Shown: positions 25,465-34,883, numbered from the stretch's first letter. The stretch: 64,000 nt of DNA from Lysinibacillus xylanilyticus (GCF_001183605.1 NZ_LFXJ01000005.1:1376929-1440928); one strand, 5' to 3'. Notes: generated from the letters alone by a model not told the origin. Program-made: numbers and translations.

Positions 25465-25927
25465 AATCGTATTTCATCTCGTATCGGAATCCCGTCATTA
25501 CCGATTAAAGGAATTTCAGGTTTATACGCTCTTGCTTGCTCGACCGCGTTTTGTATGATTTCGGCTAAGAGATAGCCTCTTTTTTGATAAAATTTTAACG
25601 CGTGTAAATTATCATTTGTCGTAATGAGGGTAATTATTGTACAGCCTTGTTCGAATGCATGTTGTTCAACAGCTTGTACAAGTAATGAACCAATGCCCTT
25701 TCCCTCTACTATACTATCAAGGGAAATCATTTCGCATTCTTCAGCACGAATGATATACGTTATGAGACCTAAGATCGAGTTTTGGTCATCTACATAAGCG
25801 AAGCCATCTAACTTACTACAGTCATATATATCCCACTAGAAATGACCATTTCTGTAGTTCCCCAATGCTCCTTAAAAAACTGTAACACATCATCTTGAGG
25901 TAATTGTTGAATAGGAATTACTGTCAT
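25443..25927 (-). pseudogene. GNAT acetyltransferase with a 2-bp frameshift
   Basis: The 5' part begins at ATG 25927 (MTVIPIQQLPQDDVLQFFKE). In GGGATATATATGAC an extra AT pair shifts the frame onto TAG; deleting it restores SGIYDCSKLDGFAYVDDQNS and joins the 3' part, which carries GKGIGSLLVQAVEQHA and NLHALKFYQKRGY, the GNAT core. Dinucleotide slippage is the likely cause. Confidence 0.75.
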
Positions 25928-25938
25928 CTATCATTCTC

Positions 25939-26286
25939 CTAAATTGAAAAATTAAACATACTAGCAATAGCTTTTTGCACACCTAGAAATACTGCCCATG
26001 AAACGGCACCTAGTCCAATGGCTAAAACGATATGGATTGATGATTTCATTGCCATATAAATAACAAACAGCATAAACATTGTAGCTGGTAACCCAACTAT
26101 TACACCAACCGTAAATCGTTGAATATGTTCACTCGACTCACTTTGCACAGTAAGCCAGATGATACTTAAAATACTGACAAGTGGTAGTGCTGCAATAATG
26201 CCACCATAGGAAGGAAATCTTCTAGCAACCTCAGTAACAATACCAATAACGACTGCCGAGCAAAGAATTTTTACTAATGTGTACAT
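25939..26286 (-). CDS. DUF3147-like membrane protein
   Basis: 115 residues with four transmembrane helices. FPSYGGIIAALPLVSILSII resembles the glycine/proline-rich second helix of DUF3147/GlpM-like proteins. Its ATG overlaps the last base of the MarR gene stop (TAATG), so translation is coupled. A frameshifted paralogue lies at 27236. Probably a small transporter-like protein controlled by the MarR regulator. Confidence 0.65.
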   Translation of the reverse strand: MYTLVKILCSAVVIGIVTEVARRFPSYGGIIAALPLVSILSIIWLTVQSESSEHIQRFTVGVIVGLPATMFMLFVIYMAMKSSIHIVLAIGLGAVSWAVFLGVQKAIASMFNFSI

Positions 26287-26684
26287 TATTTAGACACCTC
26301 ACTTAATAAACGAAAAGCCTGTAAAATCGTTTGTTGTTGCTCTTCGGAAAGCTGGTTTAGCGCATGTTGCAGCTTTTCATCATCTAATTCTGTGTTTTTC
26401 TTTAAAATGTGAAACCCTTCAGCTGTAAGATGGAGATTTACTTTGCGCTGATCTTCGATGGCCCGCTCCTTTTTTACCCAGCCATTACGCTCCAGCTTTT
26501 TTATATGCTCAGACGCTGTATTCTGAGAAATATTCAGTAACTCTGCAATATCACGTACAGTTACTTCATCTTCTTTTTGAATCATCTGTAATATACGTAC
26601 GCTTTGATGCGAAATTGTATCTTCATGCTTAGTATGTAGATGGTAGAAAATCGTTGTAAAATAGTTATTTAAATCTTTAATCAT
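26286..26684 (-). CDS. MarR-family transcriptional regulator
   Basis: 132 residues. Winged helix: VRDIAELLNISQNTASEHIKKLERNGWVKKERAIEDQRKVNLHLTAEG (about 45-92). Start ATG 26684 has AAGGAG 8 nt upstream. It heads a two-gene unit with the DUF3147-like gene and probably represses its own operon. Confidence 0.88.
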   Translation of the reverse strand: MIKDLNNYFTTIFYHLHTKHEDTISHQSVRILQMIQKEDEVTVRDIAELLNISQNTASEHIKKLERNGWVKKERAIEDQRKVNLHLTAEGFHILKKNTELDDEKLQHALNQLSEEQQQTILQAFRLLSEVSK

Positions 26685-26718
26685 CAATTTTACTCCTTTA
26701 ATATGTCGTTTGAATCGA

Positions 26719-27115
26719 TTATATCGTAATAAACGACGTATTTAAAGAGGTATCTAAAATTCTATATTTTCTGTTTTTTAACGCGCGAATAATTTTGTAA
26801 CCATCCGAAGGTAATCCAGCATAAGGCTTTAGCCATTTTGGATAGATGATCGGAATAACTGTAAAAAGAAAAAGGGTTCCATTCACATAAAAAAGTCCAT
26901 TAAGAAAATTCAGAAGTGCATCATTAGTGAACGTATTCATAGCAAAATAAGAAATGACTGCTAGACTAAGTGACATAACGGGACCCCCGAGGAAAAATAA
27001 TATTGTCTGGACTTTTGTTAAAGAACTCTCCTTTTCCAAATAACAATAGCCATACCATAATATCTCCAACAAATATGGAAATGCATTCTTCCAATTCGAA
27101 AGTGTTCTTTACTTC
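26719..27115 (-). pseudogene. Truncated M50-like membrane protease fragment
   Basis: WYGYCYLEKESSLTKVQTIL followed by FFLGGPVMSLSLAVISYFAM resembles the helix after the active site in small M50/site-2-protease-like proteins (F-G-G-Y-C..L-G-G-P). The N-terminal part with HExxH is missing; upstream codons are in another frame and stop. Assignment is tentative. Confidence 0.4.
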
Positions 27116-27235
27116 GAAAGATTGCTCGTCCCTAAATAAACATAGACTTTTTCTATAGAAAATAAAATAACACTTTAAGGCTCTATTTCGCAAAGTATTA
27201 TTACACTATTCTGAATAAAAAGCCGAGGGTTATTT

Positions 27236-27570
27236 ATGTTATATTTTCTTTATTTTATCGTGGACGGCACTATAATGGTAATAGCATTACTGTTAAGCCA
27301 ATCAAAATATCTGTTTTTATCTGGCATCATTACGGCATTACCTATTCTGACGCTCATTCATATGGGCATGCAGATGAAAAATATGAAGGAAGATACTTTC
27401 CATAGCGTTTTACAAAATACAGTGTTTGGGGCTGTAGGTATGTTACTTTTACGGTTCTCGCATTTTTATTAACAACCTGGTTTAAACCAAGCATTTCCGT
27501 AATTAGCTCTCTTGCAGTTTATGCAGTTTTTATGTTATCAGGTAAATATATTATGTCGATGTTTACATAA
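27236..27570 (+). pseudogene. DUF3147-like membrane protein, frameshifted
   Basis: MLYFLYFIVDGTIMVIALLL..SGIITALPILTL.. resembles the protein at 25939. After VGMLL the frame ends at TAA 27470; with one T added in a four-T run (about 27450) it continues TVLAFLLTTWFKPSISVISS to a TAA at 27568. The two halves overlap exactly, so this is one gene with a 1-base deletion. Confidence 0.65.
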
Positions 27571-27573
27571 AGC

Positions 27574-27600
27574 GAGGGACTGTCAGTAGACAGCCCCTTA
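27574..27600 (+). terminator. Terminator of the DUF3147-like pseudogene
   Basis: AGGGACTG-tcagtaga-CAGCCCCTT; same loop family as 11761 and 17360. Confidence 0.65.
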
Positions 27601-27700
27601 CTAATTTTATCGGAAATTCCCCAGATACTTATAGAATTTTCACAAACACACCCTGTTGAAATTTTTCTTCAGCAGCTGCATTCATTTTTCTAATATCTTC

Positions 27701-28333
27701 CTACGCAAAATTCGAAAGTACAAAAACCCCACCACAATGCGAGATTGGATAAAATTCTAATTGGCATACTCCTTTTAACAAGGAGCTAATTTCCTCATGG
27801 ACAAAGTAAATTTCATCATCATCCCAATAACTAATACTGTCATGACGACATTTTTCAAGCTGCGCTCTTGTTTCAAACGCAATATCACCGATAAAAATTT
27901 TGCCTGCAGGCGATAGTTGCTGTAATAATGCTGTAATGTATTGCACCTTCATTTCATCGGTAAAATGATGAAGTGCATAGGTGCTAATAATAGCGTCATA
28001 TTTTTGATGAAGAAGCTCTGCTGGTAGCCCTTTTGACAAATCCCACTCCATTAAGTTCGCATCAGGCATTTTTTCTTTGGCAATTTCGATCATTTTCGAG
28101 GAAAAATCGAGTCCATTCATAATATGGCCATTGTCATAAAGTTTTGCCGTTAACACCCCTGTGCCAAATCCAATGTCTAATACAGTTGATTTTGGAATGT
28201 ACATGACCTCGTTAAAAATCGTATTTAATACTGCTTTATATCCTGCAAATGGATATTGATTACTTTCTTCACTTAGCTGGACCGTTTTATCATAACCATC
28301 AGCCCATAAATTAAATCCTTGTTGATTTAGCAT
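27701..28333 (-). CDS. Class I SAM-dependent methyltransferase
   Basis: 210 residues. Motif I VLDIGFGTGVLTAKLY, post-I GLDFSSKMIEIAKEKM, motif IV IISTYALHHF. N-terminal FNLWADGYDKTV resembles YrrT-type methyltransferases. AGGAGG lies 7 nt before the ATG. Downstream (27620-27700), a short minus-strand frame encoding MNAAAEEKFQQGVFVKIL may be another gene's remnant. Confidence 0.85.
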   Translation of the reverse strand: MLNQQGFNLWADGYDKTVQLSEESNQYPFAGYKAVLNTIFNEVMYIPKSTVLDIGFGTGVLTAKLYDNGHIMNGLDFSSKMIEIAKEKMPDANLMEWDLSKGLPAELLHQKYDAIISTYALHHFTDEMKVQYITALLQQLSPAGKIFIGDIAFETRAQLEKCRHDSISYWDDDEIYFVHEEISSLLKGVCQLEFYPISHCGGVFVLSNFA

Positions 28334-28506
28334 AATAGTTCCTCCTAGGTTTTCAATCGATTACTAGTTTGGAAGGTCTATTAGTACTAAACATCCCGTG
28401 TTAGTTACTAACAATCCCTCTCCAAACAATTAAATTTTCATTTCCGATAACCTGTTTCATAAAAATTCCCCCTTTCAAAAATTCAAGCTCATCGCCATAT
28501 CTTGGG

Positions 28507-28568
28507 GTTGATTTCTGCTCCGACTGGGCACTTTCCTGCTGACGCCCAGCCTCTACTTCAATCAACCT
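28507..28568. repeat. REP-like dispersed repeat, copy 2
   Basis: Perfect terminal inverted repeat GGTTGATT/AATCAACC around CTCCGACTGGGCACTTTCCTG; similar to 10900-10950. Confidence 0.6.
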
Positions 28569-28738
28569 ATATACATGACACGCGATTTATCAAAATGTCA
28601 TCCACAACTTTTGGTGATGAACAAATATTAAACTATTATACCAAATATTACATATCTCAGTGAGCAAATTTTCAAACTTTATAAAATTCCTAAAAAATGT
28701 TATAATAAGGATAGTTTTCTTTTCAAGGAGGAATCGAA

Positions 28739-28801
28739 ATGGACGCATTCTTTTGTAATGCTTGCTCTAGACTAAACACTTTACAGGTCAAAGAGGTCTA
28801 G
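28739..28801 (+). CDS. 20-residue leader peptide of the fusB-like gene
   Basis: ATG 28739 with AAGGAGG and a nearby TATAAT (28701-28706) encodes MDAFFCNACSRLNTLQVKEV. Its 3' half holds arms of alternative pairings: CTAGAC (28767)/GTCTAG (28796), AAAGAG (28790)/CTCTTT (28834), and TTTAGGC (28837)/GCCTA (28862) close to the fusB ribosome site. This is the layout of translational attenuation; staphylococcal fusB is known to be regulated by a leader of this kind. Confidence 0.65.
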   Translation: MDAFFCNACSRLNTLQVKEV

Positions 28802-28886
28802 AAAAGTTAACGTATTTAACATAATTGAATGATCTCTTTAGGCCATAAACCTTAATAAAAAGCCTACAATACAGGAGTGAATTCAA

Positions 28887-29537
28887 ATGGAAAAACAAAC
28901 AATTCAGCCGTTTTTAACGGTCGCAAACTATAATTTACTTGATCAGCAAATGAAAAAAATCATACAAACACTTGCAACGACCAAGGATAAAAACGTAATC
29001 CTAGCCGTACACGGAATTGTTGAAAGCGAAATTACAGCGAAATTAGTGCTTTCAACTTCGGAAGCTCAACTAATTGAACAACTTTTTAATGTGTCAGATC
29101 GTGCACAGGGTGAAGCGTATATTGAGCAATTAAAGCCGTACGTCATCCCATTCAACGCTGTAACTGCAAGCACATTGAAGAGCCTATTTAAAAAGGAAAA
29201 AAAGCTCAAGCTACCAAAACTTGAAGAAATGGACTTTCAGGAAATTTGTTATTTAGCTTGGGATGATCCTGGTACACATCGAAAATATGTTGTGTTGGAA
29301 CAAGATGAAAAGTTAAAAGCGATTAAGGGAACTTACTCTAACAATACAATTAAAGGAATATGCGCACTATGTAACCGCCATTCTGATGTTGGCTTATTTA
29401 CTACGTCTGTAAAAGGGCAAGTCGTTGGAACGTTCACGAATTATAGTAATTACATTTGCGCAGATAGCCAAACATGCAATCGACATGTAACAGATATAGA
29501 AAAAACAATAGCGTTTTTCGAACGTATCACTCGATAA
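28887..29537 (+). CDS. FusB/FusC-family EF-G-binding protein
   Basis: 216 residues, full length. N-terminal helical domain and C-terminal treble-clef zinc finger: CALCNRHSDVGLF (about 155) and CADSQTCNRH (about 195) provide the four metal ligands. FusB-type proteins bind EF-G and release it from fusidic-acid-stalled ribosomes, giving resistance; chromosomal homologues exist in many Firmicutes. AGGAG 8 nt before the ATG. Preceded by a leader peptide, followed by a strong terminator. Confidence 0.88.
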   Translation: MEKQTIQPFLTVANYNLLDQQMKKIIQTLATTKDKNVILAVHGIVESEITAKLVLSTSEAQLIEQLFNVSDRAQGEAYIEQLKPYVIPFNAVTASTLKSLFKKEKKLKLPKLEEMDFQEICYLAWDDPGTHRKYVVLEQDEKLKAIKGTYSNNTIKGICALCNRHSDVGLFTTSVKGQVVGTFTNYSNYICADSQTCNRHVTDIEKTIAFFERITR

Positions 29538-29540
29538 AAT

Positions 29541-29572
29541 GAAGCCTTCTCCATTACGGGGAAGGCTTTTTA
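29541..29572 (+). terminator. Terminator of the fusB-like gene
   Basis: AAGCCTTCTCC/GGGGAAGGCTT then TTTTT. Confidence 0.85.
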
Positions 29573-29667
29573 GATAGTTTTTATCAATTAATACAGAAAC
29601 TAATTTTGATCCATTTTTATTCGACGATGCAATGATGACAAAGCAAAACATTTGAACAAAAGTTAAA

Positions 29668-30159
29668 TCAAAGCATAACTTTCATATCACCATAATGGAA
29701 TACCATGGAAGGATCAGCAACAGCAAGGCCTGGATTCGTTGGACTAGTAAGGCCTGATCCCCCAACCACTTCGATTTCAAGTTTTCCACGTAATGGGCGT
29801 TCTCCGACTAAATAATCGCCTGTAGATTTAACATGAAGGATTCCATTCACAATAGAACTAATATCAAATTCCAATCGAGTACAACTCCTTGGAGGTATAA
29901 CAGTTGTCGGGAGACCTTCAAGAAAAGGTTTTTCATTCTCATTAATTATAAAAGGAAGTGATATTCCTTCATTTGAAAGCTGTAAAGAAGGACAATATTC
30001 AATCACAACATTTGCTTCTAGTGGTTTGCTTGTAGGGTTTTTAATTACAATCACAAGTCTATTATTAGGCTGTCCAACTGCAGCATCCAATGGAACAAGA
30101 AATGGTCCTGTAGTAATCGTATACTTTCTAGTTTGAGATGTTGATGTTTGATTTGACAA
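29668..30159 (-). CDS. Beta-sandwich protein, possible exosporium/spore-surface protein
   Basis: 163 residues, no signal peptide, very rich in strands and Pro/Thr/Val (RLVIVIKNPTSKPLEANVVI, VIPPRSCTRLEFDISSI). TTG start with AGGAGG 7 nt upstream. The look (no export signal, Ser/Thr-rich N-terminus, a single compact beta domain) is common among Bacillus exosporium-associated proteins, but I do not recognise a defined family. Confidence 0.55.
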   Translation of the reverse strand: MSNQTSTSQTRKYTITTGPFLVPLDAAVGQPNNRLVIVIKNPTSKPLEANVVIEYCPSLQLSNEGISLPFIINENEKPFLEGLPTTVIPPRSCTRLEFDISSIVNGILHVKSTGDYLVGERPLRGKLEIEVVGGSGLTSPTNPGLAVADPSMVFHYGDMKVML

Positions 30160-30420
30160 AGATTCACCTCCTAATAAAAAATATTACTTTCTGTATATCT
30201 TATTAAAATAAAAAAATAATTGTATAGACGGTTGTAGAAAGAATTCCACTTTAATGAGAACAATATTATTCATATAAACAAAACTATTGTAAAAGATGGA
30301 GTACACTGGATGGAGTCGAAAAATAATGAAATTGAGGGTACATTTTTGAGGTACCTGTTTTTTCTCCCCTCTCCCATTAGATTGGTATTTAAAGACAATA
30401 AATTAACATTCTTCTTCGTA

Positions 30421-30525
30421 CGTTGATATATCAATGTTTTTCAATAAAAAAACACTCGTATTTTAAACGAGTGTTTCGTGACTATTTGGATAAATCTTTC
30501 GGTGACGTATTCTTATTTCAATAAA
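30421..30525. repeat. Decayed ypjP-type attachment site (site 1)
   Basis: CGTTGATATATCAATGTTTT, then AACACTCG..CGAGTGTTTCGTG, then a degraded form of GGATAACCATTTCGG. It matches 36887-36985 and 52016-52117. Left of it (30335-30360) GGGTACATTTTTGAGGTACC resembles the sequence after the integrase gene at 51925-51950. Confidence 0.7.
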
Positions 30526-30690
30526 TTTAGTGTGATGCATACTCTATCTAACCACGCCTATAAACGTTGATACATTAATGCGCAAATGTAGTTAACATAA
30601 TTTCAAGCTATACAAAGCAAGGTAACTTTAATTTGGAGCCAACTAAGGCTAAAAAATGTATATGTTTTAGTTTAATGTATCTGTATTAGT

Positions 30691-31482
30691 TTAAAAGTCA
30701 TCAAATTTTTTTCTTACTATCTTTCGAAACTTAAAGACAAATTGATTAGTATATACCTCATTCTTGGCAAGACGTTTATATGCATCTAAGATATTAGACA
30801 TATGAGTATAAATATAGATACCGACTGCAATCAGCCCAATACAAATCGGATAATACGGTGTTAGAAAACCAGCGGAAATAATTTTTTTCCTTTCTAATCC
30901 AATTGGTAAGAACCCTAATGCAAATAATCCGAATCCCGCAATCATAATAATTGCGTATTTTTTCTTCATACGTTCATATCTAGTGTTAAGTTCCTGGAGA
31001 TATTTTTCATCCAACAATAAAGGTTCTTGTTTAAGCACTTTATATTTATCTTCTTCGCAAAAAGATGTTGACGCAAGTAACCCTATTCCTATAGTTGCAA
31101 GAATAATCGTTGGTATTAAATAAGTTGATGGGTCTTGTTTAAAAATAAAATAAGGGATAAAAGCTAATGTAACAAAAAATAAACCCATTGAGAGATATTT
31201 AGCAGATTTACGAACAGAGAGTAAAAATCCTTCTCCCATTTCTTTGCTAACATAATATCCTGACTTTATATCATTGCTAGGTTCGACAGAGTCCTTTAAC
31301 AGATAATCCATCGAAACACCAAAAATATTTCCTATCATAAGAAGTCTTTCAGTTTCAGGATACCCTTGACCATTTTCCCACTTGCTAATGGCTTGTCTCG
31401 TCGTGTTTAATTTTTCGGCTAAAGCTTCTTGAGAAAGCCCATTTTCCTTTCTCAATTTAAATAGTTTTTCACCAAATATCAC
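30691..31482 (-). CDS. XRE-family regulator with four membrane helices
   Basis: 263 residues. Cro/CI-type HTH at residues 5-60 (LRKENGLSQEALAEKLNTTRQAISKWENGQGYPE), a linker, then four transmembrane helices (about 98-115, 122-140, 178-196, 212-232). GTG start after GGAGGG. Such membrane-tethered XRE regulators are common in Bacillus; the target is unknown. It is the first gene right of attachment site 1 and may be element cargo. Confidence 0.8.
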   Translation of the reverse strand: MIFGEKLFKLRKENGLSQEALAEKLNTTRQAISKWENGQGYPETERLLMIGNIFGVSMDYLLKDSVEPSNDIKSGYYVSKEMGEGFLLSVRKSAKYLSMGLFFVTLAFIPYFIFKQDPSTYLIPTIILATIGIGLLASTSFCEEDKYKVLKQEPLLLDEKYLQELNTRYERMKKKYAIIMIAGFGLFALGFLPIGLERKKIISAGFLTPYYPICIGLIAVGIYIYTHMSNILDAYKRLAKNEVYTNQFVFKFRKIVRKKFDDF

Positions 31483-31831
31483 TTGCTTTGAACTCCCTCC
31501 ATTTATTTTTACTATAAACCTTCTTATTTTATTAGAAACGTTAAGAATATGACTTTTCAGCGCCCACTTTGTAAATTAAGTGATTAATAATAACGACTAC
31601 AGATAAGATCTCTTCATACATTGTACATTTACTAGGCTTCGTATAAGTAACAAATGATAAAACACCACTACCTTAAAGCAGCTGAAGGTTTATATAGAAG
31701 TAGTAAAAATACTTCAACAACTGTTGCAAAGGAAAACTTTATGCTTTTTCACCAAATATAGATACTTTATTTCCCCTTTCGTAATTCCATATTATTCCTT
31801 TACAACACAATAACATGGGTATCTATTTGTT
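31483..31831. other. Intergenic region
   Basis: A short plus-strand frame (about 31670-31770) encodes HHYLKAAEGLYRSSKNTSTT.. without start or ribosome site; possibly a protein tail remnant. Nothing else supported. Confidence 0.35.
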
Positions 31832-32122
31832 TCAATCCATTATATTAAAGTTTAAAAAATCATCATTACCAGTGATCTTTTTAGATATATCATATAAAGA
31901 GATAATTATTAATTGGAGTGCCGCGAAGATTGCAACTATATTAAAAAATGGATTTTCATAAAAACTTAACCATTCGGTAAAAAGTTCTGTCTGTAATATC
32001 CTATTTCCGAAATCGCCAAAATTAAAGTTAGTATCCACAAATGTACTATCGAAAATTAAAAAGATGAAATTAAGAATTAAGAAGCCACCCAGATTAATTA
32101 TCCATTTCTTTAATAACATCAT
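31832..32122 (-). CDS. Small YfzA-like membrane protein
   Basis: 96 residues, two transmembrane helices (about 8-25 and 58-78) separated by a loop with FDSTFVDTNFNFGDFGNRIL and TEWLSFYENPFFN. Layout and these motifs recall B. subtilis YfzA. GAGGAAG precedes the ATG. Function unknown. Confidence 0.55.
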   Translation of the reverse strand: MMLLKKWIINLGGFLILNFIFLIFDSTFVDTNFNFGDFGNRILQTELFTEWLSFYENPFFNIVAIFAALQLIIISLYDISKKITGNDDFLNFNIMD

Positions 32123-32197
32123 CTTGATGTCTTCCTCTCTTAATAAAATTGATTTATTTCAAAATTAAAATCAAAGGAAGAAAACACATTTAAAAAA

Positions 32198-32686
32198 TCA
32201 TGGCATTATATCATAGTTTATATAGCCTCCTAATACTCCACCAAGAATTCCCCAAAAAACTAAACTGATAGAATGCCAGAAGATGACCCTTCTTTTATTT
32301 GCGCCAGCAGCTAATGAGGTGAAGGCAGCAATATGGGCTGAAGCAACTAATGGAGCGACAAGTGCAAGGCCTGGGACACCATATTTATCGTACCTTTCTC
32401 TCGCTTTAGTTGCGCGATTATAAATAAATCCTTCTTTATTGGAATAACATTTTTTCGTAAGCAAAGCATTAAAAGGTAAAATAACGAACATGATCGAAAT
32501 CCAGTTTCCAATCATACTAATAATTACTGCTAAAATAATCGGAATCCCGATAAGAGAACCGACCACAGCTCCACCAGGAGATTCTACAAACGGAATGAAA
32601 GATATAACGAAAACACCTAAATACTGTAAAAGTAAATCTAATTCAGATAATTGACCTACAAACTCCTGTACCATTTGACGAAACAT
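32198..32686 (-). CDS. Small multidrug-export-family membrane protein (PF06695-like)
   Basis: 162 residues, four to five transmembrane helices. FVISFIPFVESPGGAVVGSLIG and YDKYGVPGLALVAPLVASAH are family-like (the P-E-x-x-G/G-x-x-G region). The ATG at 32686 with AAGGAG 9 nt upstream is chosen over one seven codons earlier. It follows the 32713 gene after 26 bp and is probably co-transcribed. Actual drug export is unproven for this family. Confidence 0.68.
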   Translation of the reverse strand: MFRQMVQEFVGQLSELDLLLQYLGVFVISFIPFVESPGGAVVGSLIGIPIILAVIISMIGNWISIMFVILPFNALLTKKCYSNKEGFIYNRATKARERYDKYGVPGLALVAPLVASAHIAAFTSLAAGANKRRVIFWHSISLVFWGILGGVLGGYINYDIMP

Positions 32687-32712
32687 GTAGTACCTCTCCT
32701 TTAACATCCCTC

Positions 32713-32907
32713 TTACTTTTCCAAAGTATGTTCATTATTTTTTTTAATTCGAGACATGCCATATATAATAGCAATAAAGACAAATCCCACGAATACGAAT
32801 ATATTTGTTATTGGCTCATTAACTCTTGGGATTGAGTCCAGAAAAATCTTTAAAAAAATTAATATCCCGATGGTAAAAATAATCCCAATAATAGATACTT
32901 GTTTCAT
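32713..32907 (-). CDS. 64-residue two-helix membrane protein
   Basis: Two transmembrane helices (4-24, 35-52) and a basic tail; AGGAG 5-6 nt before the ATG. First gene of a pair with the PF06695-like gene. No family recognised. Confidence 0.6.
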   Translation of the reverse strand: MKQVSIIGIIFTIGILIFLKIFLDSIPRVNEPITNIFVFVGFVFIAIIYGMSRIKKNNEHTLEK

Positions 32908-33207
32908 TGTTTCTCCTCTCTACTTACTTTCTGGTAAATATGATTTTTTTGAAATTTCGATTAATTACGAATCCCCTTTCTTAATTTCTATATAAATCTT
33001 AGAAAAACATTGCTCTTACTTCTACAATGTTGCAGTTGCACTTTGTCAACATACGGTTGCAATCATGTTAAACAGTGTGTTTTGTATAGAAATTCCTCAA
33101 AACTGAAATTAAATGAATAATACGATTAAAGAAAAGAACAATTAAAATAATCCTGATTTCAATTTAGATTTTTTCGTAAAAAATAGGAGATTTAGTCGCG
33201 AAATAAA

Positions 33208-33246
33208 AAAGCCCAAGCTCAAATTAATTGAGTACCTGGGCTTTGC
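33208..33246 (-). terminator. Phage-type terminator, copy 1
   Basis: AAAGCCCAAGCTC and GAGTACCTGGGCTTT hairpin after the endolysin gene. Nearly the same hairpin occurs at 35755, 49697 and 62939. The remainder of 32908-33207 shows no gene. Confidence 0.8.
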
Positions 33247-33248
33247 TA

Positions 33249-33974
33249 TTAATTGCTGCGCTGTTCAATGATAATTTTTAGTCCTTCGAAATCACCGCTT
33301 GTCATAGTCCCATTGTCGAATTTATCTAACCACGATTTATCAATCAACATTTTATCTACTGATTGTTTAAGATATTCACGTACTGCAGCCTTTGGGGCAT
33401 CATTTGTAAATTTCATAAGATCATCATCCTGTTCTGTTTGTGGTGTTTGTTCATTTATTCCATTTAGAATATCTTGCTTAAATTGAGCTTCTGAAATGCC
33501 CATACTCAAAAAATAAGCATACGGATCTCTATGTGTTGTACCGCCTAAATTATCAGTAATCCAACGGTGTGACTTGATGCCATTACCAATACTATCTAAT
33601 ACAACAGGGATGCCAGCATCATTAGCAAGCTTTCGTAAAAGCCAAATGTACGATGCATAATCTTTTTTAAACTGCTCTTTGTCATTTGTACGCGCTAGCT
33701 CTACTTGAGCATAGCTAAGTGGATTACCTTTAGGACCACAACCGTATTGCACTTTATTGACCGGTGCGACTTGTACAATGCGACCCCCATTACCTACCCA
33801 ATGAGATGTAAATGCATTTGCTTTATTAAGATTCATATATTTTATTTCATTTTCTAACGCGTCAGGGCCGAAATTGTTCTCGTTACTTGATTCATGGGCA
33901 ATTACATATTTTATTGCCGTTAATGCCATATTCGGTAAACCTGACATTAAACGTTGTTCAATAGTATAAGTCAT
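33249..33974 (-). CDS. N-acetylmuramoyl-L-alanine amidase (prophage endolysin)
   Basis: 241 residues. Amidase_2-type fold: YVIAHESSNENN (zinc His), FTSHWVGNGGRIVQVAP, THRDPYAYF (zinc His plus Asp); then a linker and a C-terminal wall-binding/helical domain KFTNDAPKAAVREYLKQSVD..DFEGLKIIIEQRSN. Cleaves peptidoglycan stem peptides at phage release. Pieces of the same C-terminal domain recur at 61982-62250 and 62981-63045. Part of an element inserted at the ypjP site; no intact holin is adjacent. Confidence 0.88.
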   Translation of the reverse strand: MTYTIEQRLMSGLPNMALTAIKYVIAHESSNENNFGPDALENEIKYMNLNKANAFTSHWVGNGGRIVQVAPVNKVQYGCGPKGNPLSYAQVELARTNDKEQFKKDYASYIWLLRKLANDAGIPVVLDSIGNGIKSHRWITDNLGGTTHRDPYAYFLSMGISEAQFKQDILNGINEQTPQTEQDDDLMKFTNDAPKAAVREYLKQSVDKMLIDKSWLDKFDNGTMTSGDFEGLKIIIEQRSN

Positions 33975-34479
33975 TTCATATCACCCTTTGTTTGTCATAT
34001 TTTATCGCTTGTTTGCTATCATTAGTGCCTAACATTGTCGGGTCAAGCACCACTACGAAAGCAAATGCAGTGTAAATTACTCTGTTATTTGCTTATTATA
34101 AATTGTTGTGTCGTATTAGAATAAAGGGTAAATCGGTAGAACTAATGGCAGTAATAGCGCAAATGCTGCCACTAAATTGCACCAAATACGTCTAAAATAG
34201 TTTCAATTGCACCAAAAAGCAATGACAGTTCAATACTTCATAGATCACCTACTTCCACAAAAATATAAGAGCTCTCCTTACATATCTACGGAGAAATAAA
34301 AAAAAACGCTTAGCTTTTGCCTGCGTTTCTTCTTAATTTTCTGTATTTGTTTCTTCATCGATTTCAGGATATTGGTAGCATGAACTATTAATTAAAATTT
34401 CGTCATGTTACCAATACAAATGTTTCAGAAAATGTGTAAATATAATAACTTAGTAAATTAGCATAAACGTTTTTTTCAA
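33975..34479. other. Phage-derived debris
   Basis: Contains a terminator-like hairpin AAACGC/GCGTTT (about 34309-34330) and, on the minus strand, a short frame ending CYQYPEIDEETNTEN (about 34335-34400) that looks like the tail of a small phage protein. No complete gene. Confidence 0.4.
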
Positions 34480-34723
34480 ACAAAAAACACACGCATTTTT
34501 GATATGCTCCCCATTAGGTAGACAGATTATATCTTGAAGAATAAAGAATATTTTCTTTTAGCCATACTTGTTTTTTATTCGTTCGATGCTCTAGACCCTT
34601 CATTGTCCAATAAATTCACGTTAAATTTTGTGCTTTTTACTCTTCAAATTCATCTTTTTTGATTAAAACCATATCTTCGGGTATTGGTATTGAAAGAGTT
34701 ACATTTAATTGTTGTTTATTCAT
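34480..34723 (-). pseudogene. DUF771-family phage protein with three in-frame stops
   Basis: ATG 34723 with AAGGAG 6 nt upstream starts MNKQQLNVTLSIPIPEDMVL. One continuous frame then shows TAA, KAQNLT, TGA, IYWTMKGLEHRTNKKQVWLK, ..SRYNLST and TAA. The IYWTMK..L..RT..K..WLKENIL stretch is the DUF771 core. Protein-level conservation around each stop suggests point nonsense mutations, not indels. Confidence 0.7.
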
Positions 34724-34870
34724 CTAAATCTCCTTGGGTACATGTGTTACAAACCCTGTAGGTGTAATATTGCCATTTGAATTGAAAGTAACTTGACCAT
34801 TATTCGGTATACTTAGTTGTAGAGTTGTATCATAAATATAAGCAGACCCTGGAAGCCCCGTATTTTAATA
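34724..34870 (-). pseudogene. C-terminal fragment, phage-like beta protein
   Basis: A start-less frame reads GLPGSAYIYDTTLQLSIPNN..NITPTGFVTHVPKEI and ends in TAG directly abutting the ATG of the DUF771 relic. Strand-rich, as in phage tail or neck proteins. Confidence 0.4.
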
Positions 34871-34883
34871 TATAATAGAAGAA

